Source: Exobacillus caeni (GTDB lineage Bacteria; Bacillota; Bacilli; Bacillales; Guptibacillaceae). Taken from it: a DNA stretch of 64,000 nucleotides. The DNA is taken from contig NZ_SWLG01000003.1 of the NCBI RefSeq assembly GCF_005747095.1, forward strand, positions 1-64,000, given 5' to 3'. A program made the position numbers and the translations under genes. Within the stretch, counting starts at the first letter, position 1, and every line of letters begins with the position of its first letter. Below the pieces are notes generated by a model that was given only the letters and a program-made list of their open reading frames with translations, was not told where the DNA came from and did no database searches. This document shows positions 7,491-16,264 of the stretch, one piece after another.

Positions 7491-9039
7491 ATTGATTTTG
7501 ATAACGGTCATATGCAGATTGCTTTGCTTTTTTAACATCATTAATTCCCATTGATTCTAACGTTTCTACGTACTGATCCCATTCTGCATCGATGTCTTTT
7601 TGACCTGTAATAAATGCGTCTCTCATTTCGTCTTTAAATGTCTGGACATCGGTAGAAGTACTCTGTACGGTTTCATTTTCTTCATTTGTCATCCATAGGA
7701 TTGGTTCAAATGCCATAGAAACATCAACATCAGCCCATGTTTCCCTGGCTTCTTTTCCGAGATCGTTTAAAACCGCTTTTGATGCTTCTACACTTGATAC
7801 CGTAATCCACCATGGGTTTACATACTTCGTCATGGCAAGTCCAGGGACATTTTCTTTGTCATTCATTATTTTATCCGTGAAAACTTTTTCTCCTTCTTTT
7901 TCTTTAAAAGTTTCTCCCTCGATTCCCCAGTTAAAGAACTCCTGTCCTTCTTTAGAAAATCCATAGTCAAGGTATTCGATTAATTTTTCTGGGTTTTCCG
8001 TTTTAGCAGAAATTCCAAGACCATAAGGCTGGGCGATCCGTTTGGCAGTTGAGTTCAATGAAGTAGGCTTCCCATTATATTCTAAATATGGGATGGGAGT
8101 GAACTTAAATGGGTTCCCTGCTTCTTCGGCCATCTTCATGATACGTGCCATGGAATCACTGTTATCAATAAAGCCTGCGCTCTGTCCATCTACTAATTTT
8201 TTATCATAAATATCTCCGTCATTCGTTAAGTAATCTTTGTCAAGCAGTCCTTCTTCGTATAATTTATTGAACCATTTTAAGGCTTTCTTGTATTTATCAG
8301 TGGCAGGGCCATACGTTACTTTGTTTCCTTCCAGGTACCAGTCATCCGCAACACCGAATCCATAGAACAATTTATATATTTGCGGTGCATATCCGGTAAG
8401 ACCGACGAACTTCTTGTCTCCTGAGACATTTTTCTCTTTCATTGCCTTTAGAACTTCATAAAGTTCCTCGTTTGTTTTAGGTACACCTTTACCCGCTTTC
8501 TGCAGCCAATCTTCACGTAACACCATACCTTCGCTTAAATTCAGGAACTTATCCATTGTAATCCATGGCATATAGAACATTCTGCCTTCAGGATCAACGA
8601 GCTGCTTTTTTAGATCGGGATTTTCATCAAGGAGTTTCATCAGATTTGGAGCATTTTCTTTTACAAGCGGATAGATATCTAATATTCTACCCGCTTCGTA
8701 ATATTGGATAGCCCTTTCTGGACTCCAGCGATACCAGATCGCATCTTCCATATTTCCCGAAGTCATCATGAGATTGAAGGATTCAGTTGCGTCTCCTGTT
8801 GGATGAACATATTTAATTTTCACCCCTGTTCGATCTTCCAGCTTATCATAAACCATTACTTCGTTATAGCTTTTTCCACCCCAGACTTCCACTGCCCCAA
8901 GCCATGTCCAGATACTAAAGTCGGAGTTATCCTTTGATTTTGCATCACCCTGTTCACTAGTTTCTTCACTACAAGCTGTTACAGCAAAGGTAAGAGCAAA
9001 CACCATGAGAATTGCGACCAACTTTTTAAATGAGTTCAT
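7489..9039 (-). CDS. Carbohydrate ABC importer solute-binding lipoprotein 1
   Basis: 516-residue extracellular binding protein of the LplA/YtcQ type. The signal peptide MNSFKKLVAILMVFALTFAVTACS ends in a lipobox with Cys23, so the protein is lipid-anchored outside the membrane. The mature part shows the two-lobed family 1 pattern with conserved SGNMEDAIWYRW, EGRMFYMPW and LDYGFSKEGQEFFNWG segments. It is the last gene of the leftward operon GH127/beta-helix, permease, permease, lipoprotein, 45 bases after permease C. Such proteins bind oligosaccharides; the ligand here is inferred only from the hydrolases nearby. It is paralogous to the protein at 26346. Confidence 0.9.
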   Translation of the reverse strand: MNSFKKLVAILMVFALTFAVTACSEETSEQGDAKSKDNSDFSIWTWLGAVEVWGGKSYNEVMVYDKLEDRTGVKIKYVHPTGDATESFNLMMTSGNMEDAIWYRWSPERAIQYYEAGRILDIYPLVKENAPNLMKLLDENPDLKKQLVDPEGRMFYMPWITMDKFLNLSEGMVLREDWLQKAGKGVPKTNEELYEVLKAMKEKNVSGDKKFVGLTGYAPQIYKLFYGFGVADDWYLEGNKVTYGPATDKYKKALKWFNKLYEEGLLDKDYLTNDGDIYDKKLVDGQSAGFIDNSDSMARIMKMAEEAGNPFKFTPIPYLEYNGKPTSLNSTAKRIAQPYGLGISAKTENPEKLIEYLDYGFSKEGQEFFNWGIEGETFKEKEGEKVFTDKIMNDKENVPGLAMTKYVNPWWITVSSVEASKAVLNDLGKEARETWADVDVSMAFEPILWMTNEENETVQSTSTDVQTFKDEMRDAFITGQKDIDAEWDQYVETLESMGINDVKKAKQSAYDRYQNQ

Positions 9040-9083
9040 TCCTTTTCCCCCTTAAAATTTAGTTGAATAGAAAGCTAAACCAT

Positions 9084-9962
9084 TTATTCTTTTAAAGAGC
9101 CTAGCATAACCCCCTTTACAAAGTATTTTTGTATAAATGGATAAACCACTAAGATAGGAATTGTACTAACAATAATTGTGGCGTATTTTAAGTTTTTAGC
9201 TACTTGATGAGTGACGTTGGCGGTATCGCCTCCAAAGTCAGATACCCTTCCCTGGATTAAAATTTCGCGCAATATTAGTTGAAGTGGGTATAACTCACGG
9301 TTTTGCAGGTAAATGGAAGCTGCAAACCAGGAGTTCCAGTGTCCAACCGCATAAAATAAAACCATAACCGCAATGATCGGTTTTGATAAAGGAAGAATAA
9401 TCCTCAATAAAATCTGGAAATCGTTGGCTCCGTCGATTCTCGCCGATTCCTCAAGGCTATTCGGCAGGCCCATGAAATAAGTACGCATTAATATTAGATT
9501 CCAGGCAGACATTGCCCCTGGTAATAGCAAAGCCCATATAGTGTTATACATTCCTAACTGTTGAACAATCATATAGTTTGGGATCAGGCCACCTGTAAAA
9601 AACATCGTGAAAACAATGCTGAACATTAATATTTTTCTTCCCATCAGCCATTTACGCGAAAGCGCATAGGCGGCAAGAGTAGTCAGTACGATGTTAATGG
9701 TGGTGCCGAGGACTACGTAAAATACGGAATTTCGAAATCCTTTTAAAATTAGCTCGTTTTGAAAGACCGCGATATAGGAATCGATTGTAAATCCCTGTGG
9801 TATTAGCATAAGGGAACCATGCTTTGCTATTTCTGAAACAGAGCTAAGGGAAGCGACTAAAATATAGTAAATCGGGTAAATGCTTAATACCATCAGAATG
9901 GTGAGCAATATATACACAGATGAATCAAAAATTTTATCTCCAGTTGTTTTGCTATGTTGCAT
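9084..9962 (-). CDS. Carbohydrate ABC importer permease, LplC/YtcP type
   Basis: 292-residue inner-membrane permease with six hydrophobic segments. The EAA loop that docks the ATPase is visible as ESARIDGANDFQILLRIILPLSKP (residues about 176-199), and the family ending YFVKGVMLGSLKE is intact. It pairs with the LplB-type permease directly upstream, 15 bases apart. No ATPase gene lies in the operon, as is usual for this subfamily, which shares an MsmX-type ATPase encoded elsewhere. It is a close relative of the permease at 25369. Confidence 0.92.
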   Translation of the reverse strand: MQHSKTTGDKIFDSSVYILLTILMVLSIYPIYYILVASLSSVSEIAKHGSLMLIPQGFTIDSYIAVFQNELILKGFRNSVFYVVLGTTINIVLTTLAAYALSRKWLMGRKILMFSIVFTMFFTGGLIPNYMIVQQLGMYNTIWALLLPGAMSAWNLILMRTYFMGLPNSLEESARIDGANDFQILLRIILPLSKPIIAVMVLFYAVGHWNSWFAASIYLQNRELYPLQLILREILIQGRVSDFGGDTANVTHQVAKNLKYATIIVSTIPILVVYPFIQKYFVKGVMLGSLKE

Positions 9963-9977
9963 AACAACACCTCCTTC

Positions 9978-10952
9978 TTACCACAAACTGTTGTCTGAAA
10001 TTCGTCGGCTTATAGCGTTTGCAATAATGAGCAGTGTAAAATTAACCATCGTATTAAATAATCCAACTGCTGTTGCGAAGCTAAATGCGGAATGTTCAAT
10101 CCCTTTTCGATAAACATAGGTCGAGATTACATCTGCTGTTTCATATGTCAGAGGCTGATAGAGTAAGAGGATCTTTTCAAACCCGGTACTCAGTAAATTA
10201 CCAAGAGTTAAAATTAAGATGATCACAATGGTCGGCCTGATAGCAGGGAGTGTAATATGCCACATTTTTCGGAACCTTCCTGCGCCATCTATTTCGGCTG
10301 CTTCATAAAGATTAGGGTTTACATTCGAGAGGGCAGCAAAATAAATGATAGAACTCCAGCCGATTGTCTGCCACACTTCACTCGATACATAAATAGTTCT
10401 AAAATATTCTGGAAACTGCAAAAAAGGAATGGATCCTGCACCCATTAAATCACGTAATTGGTTTATCATACCGTCCGTTGCAGTAAAGTCCTTTATGATC
10501 CCGACGACTACTACTAAAGAAATAAAGTGTGGGATATAAGTGATGGTTTGGACACTTCTCTTAAATATGCGGTTGCGAACCTCGTTCAACAGTAATGCAA
10601 GGATGATTGGTGCAGGAAAACCAAAGATAAGAAGCCAGAAATTTATCAGAAAAGTATTCTTAATTAAACGCCAAAAATAATAACTGTTAAAAAACTCTGT
10701 AAAATGTTTCAATCCTACCCAGGAGCTCTCAAAGAATCCGACACCAGGAATATAATCCTGAAAGGCAATGACGATCCCGATCATTGGCCAGTAGTGAAAG
10801 ATCAAATAATATAAGACTACTGGCACCAGCATCAGGTAAACATATTTCCCTCGATTAAATTCTCTAAGAAATCGCTTTAGGAAGGATGGCTTTCCTTTTG
10901 TTACCAAAATAGCCTTTTCAGATTGATTTTTCAGGACTGTCGTGTTTTTCAT
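9978..10952 (-). CDS. Carbohydrate ABC importer permease, LplB/YteP type
   Basis: 324-residue permease. The N-terminal cytosolic arm of about 35 residues is followed by the typical YVYLMLVPVVLYYLIFHYWP first segment. The EAA loop is present as YEAAEIDGAGRFRKMWHITLPAIRP. It forms a heterodimer with the LplC-type subunit encoded next. It is separated by 77 bases from the GH127/beta-helix gene upstream and most likely co-transcribed with it from the promoter near 14960-14988. Paralogue of the permease at 24456. Confidence 0.92.
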   Translation of the reverse strand: MKNTTVLKNQSEKAILVTKGKPSFLKRFLREFNRGKYVYLMLVPVVLYYLIFHYWPMIGIVIAFQDYIPGVGFFESSWVGLKHFTEFFNSYYFWRLIKNTFLINFWLLIFGFPAPIILALLLNEVRNRIFKRSVQTITYIPHFISLVVVVGIIKDFTATDGMINQLRDLMGAGSIPFLQFPEYFRTIYVSSEVWQTIGWSSIIYFAALSNVNPNLYEAAEIDGAGRFRKMWHITLPAIRPTIVIILILTLGNLLSTGFEKILLLYQPLTYETADVISTYVYRKGIEHSAFSFATAVGLFNTMVNFTLLIIANAISRRISDNSLW

Positions 10953-11029
10953 AGATTAAAACCTCCCAGTAAAGCAAGTTTATAAGAGGAGAACTACCTC
11001 CTTTCTCAAGCAACGCTATTATTAAAAGA

Positions 11030-14000
11030 TTACTTAAGAATTAAGTGGTCAACCCAGAAGCAATAGTCTCCACCAATGGATGTGATGATAATTTCTATTG
11101 ACTGGAGGCTGTTGAGTTCTGCTAAGCCTTTTTTATGAAGAAGCCATTCATTGCTACCCGATAAAGGAATTTCAATAAATGTCCAACCGTTTCGTGATTC
11201 GGAATATAACGTTGTCCAGTTTAACTCAAATGCTAATGGACGGTATTCAAAAAATTTGTTTCCATCTTGTCTTAGCCTGATGATAGGATTCTGATGAGAT
11301 GAAAAACCATCACGAACCTCATGCTGGAACTTTATCCAAAATGAGAGGGTAGAGTATCCAGAAAGAGTGTTGAAATGTTGACTTGGTGGTTGGTAAACAT
11401 AACGTGCTAGTTTCGAATCAGATTGAAACTTGATGGCAAAATCTTTGGTTACTTTATGAATATTATCTCCAGAAATTCTGGCAAATCTATTAGATTCTGC
11501 ACTATATACTGTCCAGTGATCCAGTTGATTTGTAGCTAATTCCTCTCCTTCATCCAGTACATGGACATCGATCCAGTCTAAGTCAGCTTTTTGTCCGTTA
11601 TTTACGGTAACTCCTGCACGATAAAATCCGGGATTTTTAAAATAATGTCTTACTTTCTGTGAACGGGAAGTAGTACCATCACCAAAGTCCCAGTGATAGG
11701 AAAGTTCAGATCCATCTGGAAAGCATTCAAAAGTAACAGGCTGGTTAGATTTAATGAGAGCAGGTGACATCTCCGCGTTTATCTCTGGCTCAGGAGCGTT
11801 AATTGGTGATTCTCTCCTGAATAAATTTGTTACATTCTCATTGATTTGCATTTCTCCCAACTTGTTCCCGGTAAGGTCATTGCCGCTCATATCGATCCAC
11901 TTTGCATGCTTCAAATATATTCCATACGTCTCATTATTTTTAATTCGGTTTCCCTGGATGATCCAGTGATAGGATTCATAACCTTCCTTAAAGCGGATAG
12001 CGACACCACAGCTTTTATTATGGTGGATGTTATTATCCTTCATGACAAAATGGCTGCTGCTTCCGTTAACTACAGCGATTCCAGCGTTTCCAAATGCTTC
12101 CGGAGCGTTGCATTTCTCTTTTCCGTTATAAGCTGCTTCATTTCCGATAAAGACGGTTTGATCGGAGCCGCCAAGCCAAAAGCCATAGCTAGAATGGTTG
12201 CCTTTATTCCGGATAAAAATATTGCCGGCATCCCAAACTTCCCATGCGTTATTATGAGAGTAGGAGGCGTCATTCTCCTCAAAATAGTTTCCACTTGATA
12301 TAAAGCCGTTTAAAGAGCGGATAAAAACACCATCCCCGCCATGCGTGAAATCATTTCGATAAAATCGGTTTTCATTTGAACCTGTTTCGATAAGCACAGA
12401 AGTTGAATCACGAGCGTGAACTTCGCCTGGAGCAATCCGGATACCATAATTCATGATATTGTTTGTGATGGTATTTTTGCAGGAACCCCACAACTTCAAA
12501 CAAACATTCGTACAGTGTGCAAACTCATTGTTTTCGATAATATTTTCATTGGAATAATGGAGATTTAAACCATTCCAAACGTCGTTACCTTTGTTTCGTG
12601 CAATTGTACTTTTGTTGATGTGTTCAAGCATTAATGCGCCGTTTGGCTCTCCATCTCCCCAGCCATGTTCAGGATCAGTAAAGTTACCGGAAAAGTCATT
12701 GTCCGTAATCTTGATCGATTCTCCGAACATAAATTTGCTGCCTAGCTGAAATCCCTTGATATTTACATTAGTAAGAGTGACATTTGAATATCCGTTGGAA
12801 AATATTCCGATTCCCTGATAGCTATATTTTTTTCCTTCTATCCCGAGACCCTTAATCGTTGCACCGTTTCCATCGATCTTAATATTGTCGTCTGCGATAA
12901 CAATTCCTTTTCCGCTTTTAAAATGGTATTCTCCTGGAAAAAAAGTAGTGTCTTCTGTAATAACCATTCCTTCAGTGGGGATAACGAGATTCTTTTTTGA
13001 AGAATTTCTTCTGCCACTTTTCCAAACAACAGGAAACTCACCGATCCTAAGGTTGGTACATCCATAAGGGATCAATTGGATCTCCTCTTCTGGTTCTGAT
13101 GATTCCGCTTTCTCAGGTAATGGTCCGGCAGAATTGTTCTCCATTTTCCAATCAGGCAACCTGACGCCTTTAATCGTAATTTGTAAAGGAGCGTTACCAG
13201 GTTCAAATGGCTGTTTATTCAAATCGAAATGTTGAATTGAGTAATCGGAGATCATGTTTTGCTCATTCAGTAAAATGCCGTAGTTCCAATTGGATTTAGG
13301 ATAAACTTCCCAGTTAGCATATCGATCTTTGCCGTTTAATTTTTTCCATTCTTCTTCCATTTTGAGAGCGAATAATAACGGCCCTTTTTGAATGGAAACA
13401 CCCTTACTTGGTCTTTCGTGTACTTCTAATCCACCTGGAAGCCGCCATTCAACCACATCACCGTTTGACCATAGACGACTGATTACTGCATATCCTTCTT
13501 TTTCTTCGATGGGAATAAGTTCGCCGTTAACTGTAAGTACTGGTTTTTCACACCATGAAGGAATCCTCAGCTTTAATGGGAATTCTATGTTCTTTTCGGG
13601 CTGGATGGTAAAGGATATCAGATCAGAAAATGGATAATTTGTTGTTTCGTCAATGACTAAGGGAATACCGTTAGGAAGTACTGTCTTAAGTTTGCTGGGG
13701 CCATAGTATACTGCAGCAACGCCACCGTCGCTGGTACCCATCCACAGGTTAGCTGTAAACTTAGGCCACCCCTGATGAAGGTTGGCAAGACAGCATTCAA
13801 AGTTTGGTCCAAATCCGTAAAGGTTTGAATCATCTCCATTTATTGTCCAGTTTCTCTTCGCTTTTGAAACAAGAACCTGGTTAACCTGCTGATCGTATTG
13901 ATGACCGCAATGGTCGGATTTTAATGTAGCCGGCAAAGCGTTGTAAGCAATTTTTTCAAGTCTGTCTCCCCATTCACTATCTCCTGTTATACGAATTAGT

Positions 14001-14875
14001 TGTTGGAGAGAGTACATATATTCCACTACAGCGCAAAGTTCTGTTCCTTGAGTAGGGGAGGTTTCTGCCAGCCACTCATCTCCTGAAAACATGCCCTGTG
14101 CCTGTCCGTGGTACTTCATTAAACTGGTGATTCCTGTTTTGGAAGATTCTTTATGTAAGTTATTATTTGATTGAAGATAAAAGACAGCCGGTAGCTTTAG
14201 ACCCATGGCGACATTAACAACATGTGTACGATGGGCAAAAGAGGTGACTCTATTTTTGTATGGGAAGTCTTGGAAGATTTCTGTCCAGTTAATGGTCTGT
14301 TCGTAGATTTTATTTGCAAGGTCCAACAACCATTCTTCGGAACAATGGTGTTCGTATAGCCAATAAATAGCTAAAAGGTTTTCAGCTCCACGAGCAGCTG
14401 CCCATTCCTTTAACGGTTGTTCGTCGATCCTGGTATGCTGATATTTAAAATATTTCTTCATGAAAGGTATGACACGCTGGTCATTAGATGCTTCGTAATA
14501 CATGATGATCACCTTGAGCATGACCATCCGCGGCCACCAATCATCATTTGTCTCCGGACCAAATTGTCCATTTTCTTTTTGGCTTTTGAATAGTTGCTCC
14601 ATCCAATCCTTTGCTTTATTCTGTAGTTTTTCATCTTCTAATAAATAGGAAAGTGGTAATAACCCATCCAGGTAATAGGGTCCTCTTTCCCAGTTTTCCC
14701 CATCTCCACCCAGCCAACCGCTATTCGGCCCAACGTCTTCCCAAATTTCATCTAGATTCCCGGTAAGTCCCTCAGCCTGGATAACAAGCTGATCTTTTAA
14801 CCATCCAGTTGGTTTAACTGAGCCGAGAGGAAGAGAAGAAAAGGGAGTGGCTGCCAGTTTTTGTGTGGTATCCAT
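11030..14875 (-). CDS. GH127-like beta-L-arabinofuranosidase fused to beta-helix, PKD and C-terminal carbohydrate-binding-like domains
   Basis: 1281-residue multidomain protein. Residues about 10-560 match GH127 (DUF1680): FSSLPLGSVKPTGWLKDQL at the start, Glu279/Cys281 in GTELC and Cys361/Cys362 in NFECC. These line up with the zinc-binding Glu and Cys residues and the cysteine nucleophile of Bifidobacterium HypBA1, so the arabinofuranosidase mechanism looks intact. Residues about 630-1030 form a right-handed beta-helix, 1045-1120 a PKD-like domain (HWDFGDGTTS), and 1125-1281 a beta-sandwich module. No signal peptide is present, so it should be cytosolic. The beta-helix, PKD and sandwich are strongly similar to the secreted protein at 28078. 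AGAGGTGATGAA precedes the ATG. First gene of the leftward operon, behind two LacI-type operators. Confidence 0.85.
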   Translation of the reverse strand: MDTTQKLAATPFSSLPLGSVKPTGWLKDQLVIQAEGLTGNLDEIWEDVGPNSGWLGGDGENWERGPYYLDGLLPLSYLLEDEKLQNKAKDWMEQLFKSQKENGQFGPETNDDWWPRMVMLKVIIMYYEASNDQRVIPFMKKYFKYQHTRIDEQPLKEWAAARGAENLLAIYWLYEHHCSEEWLLDLANKIYEQTINWTEIFQDFPYKNRVTSFAHRTHVVNVAMGLKLPAVFYLQSNNNLHKESSKTGITSLMKYHGQAQGMFSGDEWLAETSPTQGTELCAVVEYMYSLQQLIRITGDSEWGDRLEKIAYNALPATLKSDHCGHQYDQQVNQVLVSKAKRNWTINGDDSNLYGFGPNFECCLANLHQGWPKFTANLWMGTSDGGVAAVYYGPSKLKTVLPNGIPLVIDETTNYPFSDLISFTIQPEKNIEFPLKLRIPSWCEKPVLTVNGELIPIEEKEGYAVISRLWSNGDVVEWRLPGGLEVHERPSKGVSIQKGPLLFALKMEEEWKKLNGKDRYANWEVYPKSNWNYGILLNEQNMISDYSIQHFDLNKQPFEPGNAPLQITIKGVRLPDWKMENNSAGPLPEKAESSEPEEEIQLIPYGCTNLRIGEFPVVWKSGRRNSSKKNLVIPTEGMVITEDTTFFPGEYHFKSGKGIVIADDNIKIDGNGATIKGLGIEGKKYSYQGIGIFSNGYSNVTLTNVNIKGFQLGSKFMFGESIKITDNDFSGNFTDPEHGWGDGEPNGALMLEHINKSTIARNKGNDVWNGLNLHYSNENIIENNEFAHCTNVCLKLWGSCKNTITNNIMNYGIRIAPGEVHARDSTSVLIETGSNENRFYRNDFTHGGDGVFIRSLNGFISSGNYFEENDASYSHNNAWEVWDAGNIFIRNKGNHSSYGFWLGGSDQTVFIGNEAAYNGKEKCNAPEAFGNAGIAVVNGSSSHFVMKDNNIHHNKSCGVAIRFKEGYESYHWIIQGNRIKNNETYGIYLKHAKWIDMSGNDLTGNKLGEMQINENVTNLFRRESPINAPEPEINAEMSPALIKSNQPVTFECFPDGSELSYHWDFGDGTTSRSQKVRHYFKNPGFYRAGVTVNNGQKADLDWIDVHVLDEGEELATNQLDHWTVYSAESNRFARISGDNIHKVTKDFAIKFQSDSKLARYVYQPPSQHFNTLSGYSTLSFWIKFQHEVRDGFSSHQNPIIRLRQDGNKFFEYRPLAFELNWTTLYSESRNGWTFIEIPLSGSNEWLLHKKGLAELNSLQSIEIIITSIGGDYCFWVDHLILK

Positions 14876-14909
14876 TTCATCACCTCTAAATTTTAATTAG
14901 ATTCCATTA

Positions 14910-14923
14910 TGTAACCGGTTACA
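14910..14923. promoter_or_regulatory. LacI-type operator O1
   Basis: Perfect palindrome TGTAACCGGTTACA, 35 bases upstream of the GH127/beta-helix start, in its 5' leader. Same sequence as the site in front of the LacI gene. Confidence 0.85.
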
Positions 14924-14938
14924 CCAAAAGACAAAAAA

Positions 14939-14952
14939 TGTAACCGGTTACT
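14939..14952. promoter_or_regulatory. LacI-type operator O2
   Basis: TGTAACCGGTTACT, one mismatch from the perfect palindrome. It lies directly downstream of the leftward -10 box, across the expected transcription start, an ideal position for repression. Confidence 0.82.
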
Positions 14953-14959
14953 TGCCAAC

Positions 14960-14988
14960 ATTATAGATGGTAAAACGCTAAAGTTCAA
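14960..14988 (-). promoter_or_regulatory. Sigma-A promoter of the leftward glycan operon
   Basis: Read on the minus strand: TTGAAC (14988-14983), a 17-base spacer and a perfect TATAAT (14965-14960). Operator O2 begins eight bases beyond the -10 box. Confidence 0.8.
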
Positions 14989-15121
14989 CAAAAATTTAGA
15001 ATTTTGTAAAAATAGTTCGTATTTCTATAGAAAATAGTGTCTTTAGGACTAATTTTGATTATTCGAAGTAAAAATTTTCCTTCTGAAAGCCCGAATTAAT
15101 TTTTAAAATTTCAGAAAATTA

Positions 15122-15150
15122 TTGCAAATATTGTGAATAGCTTTTATAAT
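15122..15150 (+). promoter_or_regulatory. Sigma-A promoter of the LacI-type regulator operon
   Basis: TTGCAA at 15122-15127, a 17-base spacer and TATAAT at 15145-15150. Operator O3 lies about 40 bases downstream, so the regulator probably limits its own operon. Confidence 0.75.
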
Positions 15151-15193
15151 AAAAAAAATGATGGCCGGAATTTTTATATTTTTTGACGTTTTC

Positions 15194-15207
15194 TGTAACC
15201 GGTTACA
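15194..15207. promoter_or_regulatory. LacI-type operator O3
   Basis: Perfect TGTAACCGGTTACA between the promoter at 15122-15150 and the GTG start of the LacI-type gene. Confidence 0.85.
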
Positions 15208-15226
15208 CATGAGGGGTTGAGTCAAA

Positions 15227-16243
15227 GTGGCAACTATTAGAGATGTAGCAAAGGCAGCAGGAGTATCAGTGGCAACGGTTTCCAGAGTGATAAATAAAAA
15301 TGAATATGTAAATAAAGAAACAGAGCAAAAAGTAATTGTTGCGATGCAAGAGTTGCATTATGAGCCGAGTTCATTAGCAAGAGGGCTCGCAGGAAAGAAA
15401 ATGAATACAATCGCTTTGATGATACCGGATATTTCAAATCCTTTTTTTCCTGGATTGGCAAGAGGGGTGGAAGATGTTGCTCAACAATATGATTTTAACG
15501 TGTTTTTGTGTAATTCTGACGATCTGGCCTATAAGGAAAAATCTTATTTAGAAATCTTGAGAAAGAAAAGCATCGATGGGTTGATTATTATTTCAAATAA
15601 CGTCAATGAGGAAGAATTAGAACCGTTAAGAATGGCAAACATCCCAGTAGTATTGCTTGATCGTCCATTTAATGAACAAAATTACAGTGTTGTACGTTCC
15701 AACAACCGGAATGGGGCAATCATGGCAGTTGAACATCTTCTAGCGATAGGTTGTAAGAAAATTGCCCACATTGCCGGCCCTGAAAAATTTGTAACAGCAA
15801 GGGAACGCAGGTTAGGTTATGAAGGGATAGTTTCTCAATACTCATGGTATACTCCTTCCCTGATTGAACATGCCAATTTTGACATAGAAGGAGGAAAGCA
15901 AGCCGTGACAAAGTTGGTAGCCAACAACACGGACATAGACGGAATATTTGCTGGTAACGATCTTATGGCTCTCGGGGCACTAAAGCAACTCATTAAACTT
16001 GGGAAAAATGTTCCGGATGATATTGCTTTATGTGGATTCGATGGTATTTCTTTGACTGAATTAACTCAGCCAGAGATAACTACAATTCAGCAGCCTATCT
16101 ATGAAATGGGTGCAGCAGCTGCATTGACGTTGATAAAAAAGCTGAAAGGGGAAATAACAGAAACGAAAATTCAAGAGCTGGACGTGAAATTGATAATAAG
16201 AGGGTCCACTGAGAAAGGAAAAAAGTTACCGCTTGCAACATAA
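15227..16243 (+). CDS. LacI-family transcriptional repressor of the glycan island
   Basis: 338-residue LacI/GalR-type repressor starting at GTG. The helix-turn-helix IRDVAKAAGVSVATVSRVIN is at residues 4-23. The hinge is near residues 45-58 (ARGLAGKKMNTIALMIP), followed by the periplasmic-binding-protein-like effector domain with DISNPFFPGLARGVED and GIFAGNDLMALGAL. It is divergent from the GH127/permease operon and first in the rightward operon. Perfect palindromes of the LacI class (TGTAACCGGTTACA) precede it, the leftward operon and the second transporter operon. That makes it the likely regulator of all three; the inducer is probably a sugar or sugar phosphate released by the encoded hydrolases. 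Confidence 0.92.
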   Translation: MATIRDVAKAAGVSVATVSRVINKNEYVNKETEQKVIVAMQELHYEPSSLARGLAGKKMNTIALMIPDISNPFFPGLARGVEDVAQQYDFNVFLCNSDDLAYKEKSYLEILRKKSIDGLIIISNNVNEEELEPLRMANIPVVLLDRPFNEQNYSVVRSNNRNGAIMAVEHLLAIGCKKIAHIAGPEKFVTARERRLGYEGIVSQYSWYTPSLIEHANFDIEGGKQAVTKLVANNTDIDGIFAGNDLMALGALKQLIKLGKNVPDDIALCGFDGISLTELTQPEITTIQQPIYEMGAAAALTLIKKLKGEITETKIQELDVKLIIRGSTEKGKKLPLAT

Positions 16244-16264
16244 TAAAATGGAGAGGTGAAAGGT

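Noticed and set aside
11754-14000. Several plus-strand frames of 60-150 residues opposite the GH127/beta-helix gene
   Set aside because: They lie fully inside a well-supported minus-strand gene and show no family motif or start signal.
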